Below are positions 1-8,729 of a stretch of 64,000 nucleotides of DNA, piece after piece. The notes below the pieces were generated by a model. The model made no database searches and was not told the DNA's origin. It saw nothing but the letters and a program-made list of their open reading frames with translations. Numbering within the stretch: position 1 is the first letter of the stretch; every line of letters starts with the position of its first letter. The position numbers and the translations under genes are program-made. The stretch covers positions 110,529-174,528 of the forward strand of contig NZ_AUBE01000016.1 in NCBI RefSeq assembly GCF_000429085.1. The letters are read 5' to 3'. Source of the stretch: Streptomyces flavidovirens DSM 40150 (GTDB lineage Bacteria > Actinomycetota > Actinomycetes > Streptomycetales > Streptomycetaceae).

Positions 1-1
1 G

Positions 2-790
2 CCTGACATGACCTACTTCGCGGCCACCGCCGTTCCGGCCGCGATGGCCTTCGGGGACGTCACCCACTCCCTGCCGGGTCTCGTCACCGTCGACGTACTG
101 ATCACGGCGGCGCTCGTCGGCCTGTGGCTGCTGATGCGCGAACCTCTGCTCGCCCTGGTGCCGCGGCGCCGGCAGGCCCGCTTCCACGGCTTCGTACGCG
201 GCGAGGACTGGACCGGTATCCAACTCCCCGCACTGGCCTGGCGGTTCTTCCTCTCGGCCGCCATCGGCAGCTGCACGCACGTCTTCTGGGACAGCTTCAC
301 GCATCTCGACCGGTGGGGCATGAAGGTCTTCCCGGTCCTCGGCGAGATCGTCGCTGGCTTCCCGATGTACATGTACGCGCAGTACGGCGGCTCGGCGGTG
401 GCCCTCGTGGTGATCGTGTGGTTCACGGTCTCGGCACTGCGGCGCCACCCGGACGGGCCCCCTCCCGGCTCCGTACCGCTGCTGGACGTGCGCGGGCGGT
501 GGGCGGCCTGGGGGCTGCTCGCACTGTGCGTGCTGGCCGGCGTCGTACACCGGTGCGTGCGCTGGTACGCCGCGCAGACCGTGCGGCTGACACCGCTCGA
601 CTTCGTCCCGACAGCGTGCTTCGGCGCAGGCGCGGGGCTCGCCGTGGGGCTCGTCCTGTACGCCGTGGTGGTGCGGCTGTGGCTGCGCGGCAGCCCGCGG
701 GAGCCTGCCGCCACAGACGCCGGCCCTCAGTCACCGGACAGGCACGCATCACCTGTCCCGGCCGGAAACGCCGGCCGGCCCGGCGACTGA
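2..790 (+). CDS. DUF4184 family membrane protein (5' truncated by window)
   Basis: 3' part of a polytopic membrane protein. The codons just before the first ATG in the window read Pro-Asp in frame, giving P-D-M-T-Y-F, which resembles the conserved SPDxxYF motif of DUF4184 proteins. The true start therefore lies upstream of base 1 and the ATG at 8 is internal. Several hydrophobic segments are visible, around residues 25-45, 75-90, 125-145, 165-185 and 205-230 counted from that ATG, with a polar C-terminal tail. Histidines in the segment SCTHVFWDSFTHLDRWG are typical of the DUF4184/YdjM-like membrane-bound hydrolase group. Actual function is unknown. It converges with polA. Confidence 0.75.
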   Translation, partial: PDMTYFAATAVPAAMAFGDVTHSLPGLVTVDVLITAALVGLWLLMREPLLALVPRRRQARFHGFVRGEDWTGIQLPALAWRFFLSAAIGSCTHVFWDSFTHLDRWGMKVFPVLGEIVAGFPMYMYAQYGGSAVALVVIVWFTVSALRRHPDGPPPGSVPLLDVRGRWAAWGLLALCVLAGVVHRCVRWYAAQTVRLTPLDFVPTACFGAGAGLAVGLVLYAVVVRLWLRGSPREPAATDAGPQSPDRHASPVPAGNAGRPGD

Positions 791-826
791 GGGCACTCCC
801 CCACTCCGCAAGGAGGCAGGGACGCG

Positions 827-883
827 TCTCCGTTACACGTCTCAGTTACGCGTCTCAGTTACACGTATCCGTTACGCGTATCA
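827..883. repeat. 13-bp tandem repeats at the polA 3' end
   Basis: About four copies of a 13-bp unit (variants TCTCCGTTACACG, TCTCAGTTACGCG, TCTCAGTTACACG, TATCCGTTACGCG) run directly into the polA stop codon, whose complement TCA is part of a fifth degenerate unit. The array lies between the convergent DUF4184 gene and polA. No strong hairpin is evident. Confidence 0.75.
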
Positions 884-3595
884 GTGCGCGGCGGACTCCC
901 AGTCGGTTCCCACACCCACCGACACATCGAGCGGGGCGCGCAGGCTGACGGCGCCGGCCATCTCGCGGCGGACGATCTCCTCCACCCGCTCGCGCTCCCC
1001 CGGGGCCAGCTCCAGGACGATTTCGTCGTGGACCTGGAGCAGCATCCGGGTGTTCAGGCCCGCCTCCGTCAGCGCCCGGTCGACGTTCAGCATGGCGACC
1101 TTCACGATGTCGGCGGCCGTGCCCTGGATCGGGGCGTTCAGCGCCATCCGCTCGGCCGCCTCACGGCGCTGGCGGTTGTCGCTGTTGAGGTCCGGCAGGT
1201 AGCGGCGGCGGCCGAGCATCGTCGCCGTGTACCCGGTGGCCCGCGCCTCGTCGACGGCACGCCGCAGGTAGTCGCGCACCCCGCCGAACCGCTCGAAGTA
1301 CGTGTCCATCAGGGCCCGCGCCTCGCCCGCCTCGATGTTGAGCTGCTGCGACAGGCCGAAGGCGGACAGGCCGTAGGCCAGGCCGTACGACATGGCCTTG
1401 ATCTTGCGCCGCATCTCCGCGTCGACCGCGGACCGCTCCACGCCGAACACCTGGGAGGCGACGGTGGTGTGCAGGTCCTCGCCGGAGGTGAACGCCTCGA
1501 TCAGGCCCTCGTCCTCCGACAGGTGCGCCATTACCCGCAGCTCGATCTGGCTGTAGTCGGCGGTCATCAGCGACTCGAAGCCCTCGCCGACGACGAATCC
1601 GCGACGGATGGCACGGCCCTCGTCCGTGCGCACCGGCACGTTCTGCAGGTTCGGTTCGGTGGAGGACAGGCGTCCGGTCGCCGCGACCGTCTGGCTGAAC
1701 GTGGTGTGGATCCGGCCGTCACCGGCGATCGTCTTGATCAGACCCTCGACCGTGGACCGCAGCCGGGCCTGCTCACGGTGACGCAGCATGATCACCGGCA
1801 GTTCGTGCTCGGTCTGCGCGGCCAGCCAGGCCAGTGCGTCCGCGTCCGTGGTGTAACCGGTCTTGGTCTTCTTCGTCTTGGGGAGGTTCAGCTCACCGAA
1901 GAAGACCTCCTGGAGCTGCTTGGGCGAGCCGAGATTGAACTCGTGGCCCACCGACGCGTGCGCCTCCTTGACCGCCTGCTGCACCGCGCCGGCGAACTGC
2001 TGCTCCATCGCCTCCAGATGGGCGCGGTCGGCCGAGATGCCGTACCGCTCCATCCGGGCCAGCAGCAGCGACGTGGGCAGCTCCACCTCGTGCAGCAGCT
2101 CGGTCGCGCCGACCTCCTTCAGCTTCACGGCGAACGCGTCGCCCAGGTCGAGGACCGCGCGGGCCTGCGCCATCAGGGCGTCGGCCTCGGCCTGCTCGTC
2201 CTCCTCCGAGCCGAAGGACAGCTGGCCGTCGGCGGCGGCCGGGGCCAGCTCACGGTGGAGGTACTCGACGGACAGGGCGTCCAGGGCGAAGGACCGGCGG
2301 CCGGGCTTGACCAGATAGGCGGCGAGCGCCGTGTCCATCGTGATGCCCTCGATGTGCCAGCCGTGCTCGGGGAAGACCCGCAGCGCGTCCTTGGCGTTGT
2401 GCATGACCTTCGGCCGGGCCGGGTCCGCGAGCCAGGCGGCGAAGGCCCGCTCGTCCGACTCGTCCAGCTCGGTCGTGTCGAACCAGGCCGCCTTGCCGTC
2501 GGCGGCCGCCAGCGCGACCTCGCTGACATTGCCGACGCCCAGGGCCCAGGTCGCGACGGTCGCCACGCCGAGCGGCTGCCCGCCGTGCTGCTCGAGCCAG
2601 GTGGCCAGCCCGCCGGCGCGCAGCACCGTGCCGTCGAGCTGAACACCGGCGTCCGGGGCCGGTGCCTCTTCCTCCTGGGCGCCCGGGTCGACAGCGAGCA
2701 GCCGCTCCCGCAGGCTCGGGTTACGGATCTCCAGGACCTCCAAGAACCCCTTCAGCGCGGACCGGTCGTACGGCACGCGCTCCAGGTCCGCCACGGCCTT
2801 GGGCAGCTCCACGTCACGCACCAGCTCGGTCAGGTGCCGGTTGAGCTTGACCGACTCCAGGTGGTCGCGCAGGGCCTGCCCGACCTTGCCCTTGACCTCG
2901 TCGGCACGCTCGACCAGCTCGGCGAACGAACCGAACTGGTTGATCCACTTCGTGGCGGTCTTCTCGCCGACGCCGGGGATGCCCGGCAGGTTGTCCGACG
3001 GGTCGCCGCGCAGGGCGGCGAAGTCCGGGTACTGCGACGGGGTCAGCCCGTACTTCTCCTGCACCTTCTCCGGCGTGAACCGGGTCAGCTCGGAGACACC
3101 CTTGGTCGGATAAAGCACGGTCACATGGTCGGAGACCAGCTGGAACGAGTCCCGGTCGCCGGTGACGATCAGCACGTCGAAGCCGGCGGCCTCCGCCTGG
3201 GTGGCGAGCGTGGCGATGATGTCGTCGGCCTCGAAGCCGTCCACCGCGAACCGCTGCGCGTTCATGGTGTCCAGCAGCTCGCCGATCAGCTCGACCTGCC
3301 CCTTGAACTCGTCGGGGGTCGTCGAGCGGTTTGCCTTGTACTCCGGGAAGTCGGCCGAGCGCCACGTCTTGCGCGACACGTCGAAGGCCACCGCGAAGTG
3401 CGTGGGCGCCTCGTCGCGCAGCGTGTTCGCCAGCATCGACGCGAAGCCGTAGATGGCGTTCGTCGGCTGGCCGCTCGCGGTGGTGAAATTCTCCGCGGGC
3501 AGCGCGAAGAACGCTCGGTACGCCAGGGAGTGCCCGTCCATGAGGAGCAGGCGGGGACGGTTGTCTGCGGTCTTCTTCGATGCTGTCTCTGACAC
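881..3595 (-). CDS. polA: DNA polymerase I
   Basis: Family A DNA polymerase for Okazaki fragment processing and repair gap filling, about 904 aa. Order: N-terminal 5'-3' exonuclease/FEN domain (about residues 12-300, with LLLMDGHSLAYRAFFALP and GVGEKTATKW), an inert 3'-5' exonuclease-like domain (about 330-510), then the polymerase domain with motif A DYSQIELRVMAHL, motif B RRKIKAMSYGLAYG and motif C QVHDEIVLE. The exonuclease-like domain shows no DxE pair where Klenow has its proofreading acids, as in other actinobacterial PolA, so it probably does not proofread. I chose GTG at 3595 because homologues begin with an SETASKKTADNRPR-like sequence; an upstream ATG at 3700 would add a non-conserved 35-residue leader. 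Monocistronic, divergent from the molybdopterin oxidoreductase. Confidence 0.95.
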   Translation of the reverse strand: MSETASKKTADNRPRLLLMDGHSLAYRAFFALPAENFTTASGQPTNAIYGFASMLANTLRDEAPTHFAVAFDVSRKTWRSADFPEYKANRSTTPDEFKGQVELIGELLDTMNAQRFAVDGFEADDIIATLATQAEAAGFDVLIVTGDRDSFQLVSDHVTVLYPTKGVSELTRFTPEKVQEKYGLTPSQYPDFAALRGDPSDNLPGIPGVGEKTATKWINQFGSFAELVERADEVKGKVGQALRDHLESVKLNRHLTELVRDVELPKAVADLERVPYDRSALKGFLEVLEIRNPSLRERLLAVDPGAQEEEAPAPDAGVQLDGTVLRAGGLATWLEQHGGQPLGVATVATWALGVGNVSEVALAAADGKAAWFDTTELDESDERAFAAWLADPARPKVMHNAKDALRVFPEHGWHIEGITMDTALAAYLVKPGRRSFALDALSVEYLHRELAPAAADGQLSFGSEEDEQAEADALMAQARAVLDLGDAFAVKLKEVGATELLHEVELPTSLLLARMERYGISADRAHLEAMEQQFAGAVQQAVKEAHASVGHEFNLGSPKQLQEVFFGELNLPKTKKTKTGYTTDADALAWLAAQTEHELPVIMLRHREQARLRSTVEGLIKTIAGDGRIHTTFSQTVAATGRLSSTEPNLQNVPVRTDEGRAIRRGFVVGEGFESLMTADYSQIELRVMAHLSEDEGLIEAFTSGEDLHTTVASQVFGVERSAVDAEMRRKIKAMSYGLAYGLSAFGLSQQLNIEAGEARALMDTYFERFGGVRDYLRRAVDEARATGYTATMLGRRRYLPDLNSDNRQRREAAERMALNAPIQGTAADIVKVAMLNVDRALTEAGLNTRMLLQVHDEIVLELAPGERERVEEIVRREMAGAVSLRAPLDVSVGVGTDWESAAH

Positions 3596-3645
3596 GCCCA
3601 CGATCCTAGGCCGCACCACTGACAATCGGGGCCCGCGGCCTCTCA

Positions 3646-3665
3646 CTGTCAGCGCAGCGTGACAG
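3646..3665. promoter_or_regulatory. Inverted repeat between polA and the oxidoreductase gene
   Basis: CTGTCA-N8-TGACAG, a perfect 6+6 inverted repeat in the divergent promoter region, 46 bp upstream of the oxidoreductase ATG and 50 bp upstream of the polA GTG. Size and symmetry fit a dimeric repressor operator. No cognate regulator is adjacent. Confidence 0.4.
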
Positions 3666-3711
3666 GATCGGAGACGTACGTAACAGAACCGCACGCTCAA
3701 AGGGGAGCGCC

Positions 3712-5991
3712 ATGGCTGCCAAGCCGCCCGCAGGTGACCCGGTCCAGGACGCGCCGCAGGTCGCGGCCCCCCAGCACGCCGCGGCAGGGCTCCCCGCCAT
3801 CGGACACACGCTGAAGATGGCCCAGCAGCAGATGGGCGTGCGCCGCACCGCGCAGACCCTCCTCAAGGTCAACCAGAAGGACGGCTTCGACTGCCCCGGC
3901 TGCGCCTGGCCCGAGGAGGACAAGCGGCACAAGGCGGAGTTCTGCGAGAACGGCGCGAAGGCCGTCGCCGAAGAGGCGACACTGCGCCGTGTCACCCCCG
4001 ACTTCTTCGCCGCCCATCCCGTCGCCGACCTCGCCACGCGCAGCGGGTACTGGCTGGGCCAGCAAGGACGCATCACACAGCCGGTGTATCTGGCGGAGGG
4101 CGCCGACCGGTACGACGCGGTGACCTGGGAGCGGGCCTTCGAGATCATCGCGGAGGAGCTCAAGGCACTCGGCTCCCCCGACGAGGCCGTCTTCTACACC
4201 TCGGGCCGCACCAGCAACGAAGCGGCGTTCCTGCTCCAGCTCTTCGCCCGCGAGTTCGGCACCAACAACCTGCCGGACTGCTCCAACATGTGCCACGAGT
4301 CGTCGGGCTCTGCCCTGGTGGAGACCATCGGCATCGGCAAGGGCAGCGTCTCTCTCGAAGACCTGCACCAGGCCGACCTGATCATCGTCGCCGGCCAGAA
4401 CCCGGGCACCAACCACCCGCGGATGCTCACCGCCCTGGAGAAGGCCAAGGCCGCCGGCGCGAAGATCATCTCGGTGAATCCGCTGCCCGAAGCCGGACTC
4501 GAACGCTTCAAGAACCCGCAGACCCCCCAGGGCATGATCAAGGGCGCCGCCCTCACCGACCTCTTCCTCCAAATCCGCCTCGGCGGCGACCAGGCCCTGT
4601 TCCGGCTGCTCAACAAGCTGATCATCGAAGCGGACGGCGCCGTCGACGAAGAGTTCGTACGCGAACACACCCACGGATACGAGGAGTTCGCGGCCACCGC
4701 GCACGCCGCCGACTGGGACGAGACCCTCACCGCCACCGGCCTGGAGCGCGCGAAGATCGAGCAGGCCCTCGCCATGGTCCTCACCTCCCGGCGCACCATC
4801 GTGTGCTGGGCCATGGGCCTGACCCAGCACAAGCACGCCGTGCCGACCATCCGCGAAGTCGTCAACTTCCTGCTGCTGCGCGGCAACATCGGCCGCCCCG
4901 GCGCCGGAGTGTGCCCCGTGCGCGGCCACTCCAACGTGCAGGGCGACCGCACCATGGGCATCTTCGAACGCCCCGCCCCCGCCTTCCTCGACGCCCTCGA
5001 CAAGGAATTCGGAATCACCTCACCCCGCCACCACGGATTCGACGTCGTACGGTCCATCCAGGCCCTGCGCGACGGCGAGGCGAAAGTCTTCTTCGCCATG
5101 GGCGGCAACTTCGTCGGCGCGACCCCCGACACCGACGTGACCGAAGCCGCGATGCGCCGGGCCCGCCTGACCGTCCACGTGTCGACGAAGCTCAACCGCT
5201 CGCACGCCGTCACCGGCGCCCGCGCGCTGATCCTGCCCACCCTCGGACGTACCGACAAGGACGTACAGGCGGCAGGGAAGCAGTTCGTCACCGTCGAGGA
5301 CTCCATGGGCATGGTGCACGCCTCGCGCGGCAACCTCGCCCCCGCGAGCCCCCACCTGCTGTCCGAGCCGGCCATCGTCGCCCGCCTGGCGCGGGCCGTC
5401 CTCGGCCCCGCTTCCGCCACGCCGTGGGAGGACTTCGAGAAGGACTACGGCACGATCCGCGACCGGATCTCCCGCGTCGTTCCCGGCTTCGAGGACTTCA
5501 ACGCACGCGTAGCCCGTCCCGGCGGCTTCACCCTGCCGCACGGCCCGCGCGACGAACGCCGCTTCACCACCCCCACCGGCAAGGCCAACTTCACCGCCGC
5601 GCCCGTCGAGTACCCCAAGCTCCCCGACGGCCGGCTGCTCCTTCAGACGCTGCGCTCGCACGACCAGTACAACACCACGATCTACGGACTCGACGACCGT
5701 TACCGGGGCATCAAGGGCGGCCGTCGCGTCGTCCTCGTCAACCCGGACGACGCCCGCGAGCTGGGCCTCGCCGACGGGACGTACACCGATCTCGTCAGTG
5801 AGTGGAAGGACGGCGTCGAGCGGCGCGCCCCCGGCTTCCGCGTCGTGCACTACCCCACCGCGCGCGGCTGCGCCGCCGCCTACTACCCCGAAACCAACGT
5901 GCTGGTGCCGCTCGACGCCACCGCGGACACCAGTAACACCCCCGCCAGCAAGTCCGTCATCGTACGTCTGGAACAATCACGCACCGCCTAA
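3712..5991 (+). CDS. FdhF/YdeP-type molybdopterin oxidoreductase alpha subunit
   Basis: Cytoplasmic bis-MGD oxidoreductase of the formate dehydrogenase-alpha-like/YdeP family, 759 aa, full length. Residues 60-80 carry C61-x2-C64-x13-C78, fewer cysteines than the four-Cys Fe-S motif of classical FDH, which is characteristic of this branch. The likely molybdenum-ligand cysteine is C194 in SNMCHESSG. The central GQNPGTNHPRM and C-terminal molydopterin dinucleotide-binding domain (about 640-755) are present. There are no neighbouring Fe-S, cytochrome or fdhD genes, so the electron partner is unknown, and no selenocysteine. Homologues have been linked to acid or other stress tolerance rather than proven formate oxidation, so the substrate is open. 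AAAGGGGAG 7 nt upstream supports the start. Confidence 0.88.
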   Translation: MAAKPPAGDPVQDAPQVAAPQHAAAGLPAIGHTLKMAQQQMGVRRTAQTLLKVNQKDGFDCPGCAWPEEDKRHKAEFCENGAKAVAEEATLRRVTPDFFAAHPVADLATRSGYWLGQQGRITQPVYLAEGADRYDAVTWERAFEIIAEELKALGSPDEAVFYTSGRTSNEAAFLLQLFAREFGTNNLPDCSNMCHESSGSALVETIGIGKGSVSLEDLHQADLIIVAGQNPGTNHPRMLTALEKAKAAGAKIISVNPLPEAGLERFKNPQTPQGMIKGAALTDLFLQIRLGGDQALFRLLNKLIIEADGAVDEEFVREHTHGYEEFAATAHAADWDETLTATGLERAKIEQALAMVLTSRRTIVCWAMGLTQHKHAVPTIREVVNFLLLRGNIGRPGAGVCPVRGHSNVQGDRTMGIFERPAPAFLDALDKEFGITSPRHHGFDVVRSIQALRDGEAKVFFAMGGNFVGATPDTDVTEAAMRRARLTVHVSTKLNRSHAVTGARALILPTLGRTDKDVQAAGKQFVTVEDSMGMVHASRGNLAPASPHLLSEPAIVARLARAVLGPASATPWEDFEKDYGTIRDRISRVVPGFEDFNARVARPGGFTLPHGPRDERRFTTPTGKANFTAAPVEYPKLPDGRLLLQTLRSHDQYNTTIYGLDDRYRGIKGGRRVVLVNPDDARELGLADGTYTDLVSEWKDGVERRAPGFRVVHYPTARGCAAAYYPETNVLVPLDATADTSNTPASKSVIVRLEQSRTA

Positions 5992-6041
5992 GCGTTCGCT
6001 TAAGGACGATGGACGCCGTACGACGATCGGAGCCGGGCCCC

Positions 6042-6512
6042 ATGGGCGAGCAGACCGCAGCTGTGAAGTTCCCGCAAGAGGTCATCGATGAGTACGCCGA
6101 GCTGGGCGTCGACCTGCCCGCCCTGTTCTCCGCCGGAGACCTCGGCACCCGCATGGGCGTACAGATCGTCGAGGCCTCCGCGGAGCGCGTCGTCGGCACC
6201 ATGCCCGTCGAGGGCAACACCCAGCCGTACGGCCTGCTGCACGGCGGCGCCTCCGCCGTACTCGCCGAGACGCTCGGCTCCATCGGCTCGATGCTGCACG
6301 GCGGCGCCTCCAAGATCGCCGTCGGCGTGGACCTCAACTGCACGCACCACAGGGGCGCCCGCAGTGGCCTGGTGACCGGTGTGGCCACCCCCGTCCACCG
6401 CGGACGCTCCACCGCGACGTACGAGATCGTCATCACCGACGACCAGGACAAGCGGGTCTGCACGGCCCGCCTGACATGCCTGCTGCGCGACGCGGACGGC
6501 AGCAAGGGCTAA
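6042..6512 (+). CDS. PaaI-family hotdog thioesterase
   Basis: Single-domain hotdog acyl-CoA thioesterase, 156 aa. The family signature appears as YGLLHGGASAVLAETLGS (about residues 63-80), followed by GVDLNCTHHRGARSG, a typical core strand and catalytic helix. Function is probably hydrolysis of aromatic or other acyl-CoA; substrate unknown. GGAG sits 9 nt before the ATG at 6042. An in-frame ATG at 6009 would add 11 non-conserved residues and has its purine run too close. It follows the oxidoreductase by about 50 bp on the same strand and may be cotranscribed. Confidence 0.87.
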   Translation: MGEQTAAVKFPQEVIDEYAELGVDLPALFSAGDLGTRMGVQIVEASAERVVGTMPVEGNTQPYGLLHGGASAVLAETLGSIGSMLHGGASKIAVGVDLNCTHHRGARSGLVTGVATPVHRGRSTATYEIVITDDQDKRVCTARLTCLLRDADGSKG

Positions 6513-6563
6513 GCGCGTACGGCCGGGAGATCAACTGATCGCGGAGCGCCCGGCAGCGTCACA

Positions 6564-6604
6564 CCGCTGACCCCGGCCAACGATCTTCGGGGCGGGGTCA
6601 GCGG
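6564..6604 (+). terminator. Hairpin downstream of the thioesterase gene
   Basis: 11-bp perfect stem, CCGCTGACCCC at 6564-6574 and GGGGTCAGCGG at 6594-6604, with a 19-nt loop, 51 bp after the thioesterase stop. There is no U-tract, as is usual in Streptomyces. The rest of the 430-bp stretch before the next gene holds no convincing coding sequence. Confidence 0.5.
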
Positions 6605-6944
6605 CGGGGTGCGGCGGCGGGCTCGCGGTGCTTCCGCCCGCGCGCGAAGCGCCGCGAGCGGGGACACGGCCAACACCGTCACGCCCTTCCGCCGCGCCGT
6701 ACCGCGCGTACGTACACCGGTGGCTCTCGCCATCACGGCCGCCTCCAAGGGGCCGGCGGCTGACCATCCCGCGAAGAGCGCGCACACTCCGCCGCGACCA
6801 CCCCCTCTGCGTCAGACCTCAACGCCCTTGCCCGCCACCCCCCTTGTCCCACCACCGGCACAACCGGTTCACTGTCCCCCACCCCCACAGGAGAGCGCCG
6901 CCGGTCCCATCCCACACTTCGCACGTCACACCCAAGGGGTTCTC

Positions 6945-7823
6945 TTGACCGCAGTACGCATACGCCTCACCGCCGTCACCGCCGGAGCCTGCGCACTCGT
7001 CCTGGCGGCGGCCCTGCCGTCCTCCGCGATCAACTCCTACAACGCCACGCCCGCACCCGAGCGCACCGAAGTCGGAGCCCTCGTCGCGACGTGGGACAAC
7101 GACGCGAACCCCACCACGCCCGACCGCGTCGACTGGGTCTGTTCCGGCACCATGATCGACGCGGATACGTTCCTGACCGCCGCGCACTGCACCACCGACT
7201 GGCCCGACAACGTGAGGTTCTACGTCTCCCTCGACCAGGACGTGCAGGCCGGCCTCGACAAGGCCGCGGCCCAGCACCCCGGCAACCCGGCGGCCGTCGC
7301 CGAAGCGGTCGCCGTCCAGGGCACCGCCCACAACCACCCCGCCTATCCGGGCCCCGCCTCCGACACCCACGACATCTCCGTCGTCGAAGTGCCGGCAGCC
7401 GGGCTCAAGGCGAGGTGGTCCTTCACGCCCGCCGCTCTCCCCCTTGCCGGCGCCCTGAACGCCCTCGGCCCCCAGGGCCTCGACGACACCTCCTTCACCG
7501 TCGCCGGGTACGGCACCCAGGAAGCCCGGCGCGGGCCCGGCGGCCACACCCACCCCGGCGGCGGCGTACGCATGAAGGCCCCCGTCACATACAACGCACT
7601 CAACGACGCCTGGCTGCGGCTCTCCATGACCGCACCCCAGGGCAACGGCGGTGCCTGCTACGGCGATTCGGGCGGACCCAACTTCGCCACCCTCGCCGGC
7701 AAGCGCACCCTGGTCGCCACCACGATCACCGGCGACACCCCCTGCTACGCCACGAACGTCACCTACCGGCTGGACACGCCGGGCGCCCGCGCGTTCCTCT
7801 CCCCGTACACAAAACTGCCGTAA
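6945..7823 (+). CDS. Secreted chymotrypsin-fold (S1) serine protease
   Basis: Exported trypsin-like serine protease, 292 aa. I chose the TTG at 6945 because AAGGGG lies 5 nt upstream and the product then begins with a textbook signal peptide (Arg-rich start, hydrophobic core about residues 9-24, AxA-like end near ALPSSA). Catalytic triad: H81 in FLTAAHC, D143 in THDISVVEVP, S243 in GDSGGPNF. No extra C-terminal domain. A cleavable propeptide is not obvious. Substrate preference cannot be read with confidence. It lies alone between the thioesterase and a small lipoprotein gene. Confidence 0.88.
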   Translation: MTAVRIRLTAVTAGACALVLAAALPSSAINSYNATPAPERTEVGALVATWDNDANPTTPDRVDWVCSGTMIDADTFLTAAHCTTDWPDNVRFYVSLDQDVQAGLDKAAAQHPGNPAAVAEAVAVQGTAHNHPAYPGPASDTHDISVVEVPAAGLKARWSFTPAALPLAGALNALGPQGLDDTSFTVAGYGTQEARRGPGGHTHPGGGVRMKAPVTYNALNDAWLRLSMTAPQGNGGACYGDSGGPNFATLAGKRTLVATTITGDTPCYATNVTYRLDTPGARAFLSPYTKLP

Positions 7824-7840
7824 GGGCGACGCTCTGCCGG

Positions 7841-7870
7841 TTGTGTCACACATCGTGACTGACCTAGCGT
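7841..7870 (+). promoter_or_regulatory. Putative promoter of the small lipoprotein gene
   Basis: TTGTGT (7841-7846), 18-bp spacer, TAGCGT (7865-7870), which fits the Streptomyces vegetative promoter pattern. The -10 ends 6 bp before the ATG, implying a very short or absent leader. Confidence 0.4.
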
Positions 7871-7876
7871 CTCCTC

Positions 7877-8278
7877 ATGGGGACCGGACCGCACACGCAT
7901 GCCGGATACGCCTTCTGCGCACTCCTGGCCGCACTGGTTGTCGCGGGCTGTACGGAGCCTCCTCATGCCTCCCGGCCCGCGACATCGGGCCCCGCTCCGC
8001 AGAGTCCCTCGCCCGAGGAGACCTGCACAAAACTCGTCTCTTACTGGGCGAAAGAGACACTCAAGGGCAGCAAATGGTCAGGCCTCGACTGGGAGCAAAA
8101 GGGGCTGTCCAACGAGCAGTACGCCCTGCACGAAGAGATCATCGCCGCAGGTCGCGCCGAGGTGAAGCGCCACGGGCGCGCTGCGGGTCTCAGGCTGGTC
8201 GACCGCCTGGCCCGGCAGCAATGCACCGCCCGCAACGGCGCCACCGGCAGCTCGGAGAACTGGCGTCCGCCGGGGTGA
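7877..8278 (+). CDS. Small secreted lipoprotein, function unknown
   Basis: 133-aa precursor. The signal peptide ends in a lipobox, LVVAGC, with lipidation at C25, followed by a Pro/Ser-rich linker and a small globular domain with two cysteines (about residues 50 and 116: TCTKLVSYW and ARQQCTARN) that could form a disulfide. I do not recognise the domain. Expected on the outer face of the cytoplasmic membrane. No clear Shine-Dalgarno, consistent with the promoter just upstream and near-leaderless translation. Confidence 0.7.
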   Translation: MGTGPHTHAGYAFCALLAALVVAGCTEPPHASRPATSGPAPQSPSPEETCTKLVSYWAKETLKGSKWSGLDWEQKGLSNEQYALHEEIIAAGRAEVKRHGRAAGLRLVDRLARQQCTARNGATGSSENWRPPG

Positions 8279-8729
8279 CAGGCCGCGCAGCCGCGACGTA
8301 ACGCGCGGCGCTAAGCGACTCCCCCTGAGGTAACACTCCGTAACAAGGATGCGATCACGCATTCGGCCGCCGCTCACATCACCCGCGCCGGTACTCCGGC
8401 CAGTGCCCTTTCAGCCACGCAGGCGCCGCCGACACCAAGATCACCCCAAGCGCCGTAGCGGAACTGGGGGTTCTCAGCATGTGGGACTTTCCGGCGGTGA
8501 AGGTATCGACGGATGTGTCCACACTGCCCTACCCAGCGTTGGCCTTGGCATAACAAGAGAGTCACATCCTGACTTCACACCTCCACGACCCCTCCACCTC
8601 CGCCTAGAGTCACGGCCAGTCACCGCGCCGCCGGGCGCGTCTGCTGCACGGCCCCTGTATCGACCAGAACGGCCCGGCGATCGTCACGGCACCTCAGCAG
8701 AGGAGGCCGCGCCAGGGAAAGGACCTTTC
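8279..8729 (+). other. 450-bp leader region upstream of livK
   Basis: No credible gene. The frame that runs into LivK is open here but has no export-signal continuity or Streptomyces-like composition. A TAGAGT hexamer at 8605-8610 could be a -10 element for livK, but I see no good -35. The livK ribosome binding site is AAAGGA at 8718-8723. Confidence 0.4.

Noticed and set aside
884..3592. 900-codon open frame antisense to polA
   Set aside because: Same GC artefact; polA motifs on the minus strand are intact and no RBS or recognisable domain exists on the plus strand.
6513..6944. Upstream in-frame start for the secreted protease (from 6609)
   Set aside because: It would put over 100 low-complexity residues before a clear signal peptide; TTG at 6945 has a good RBS.
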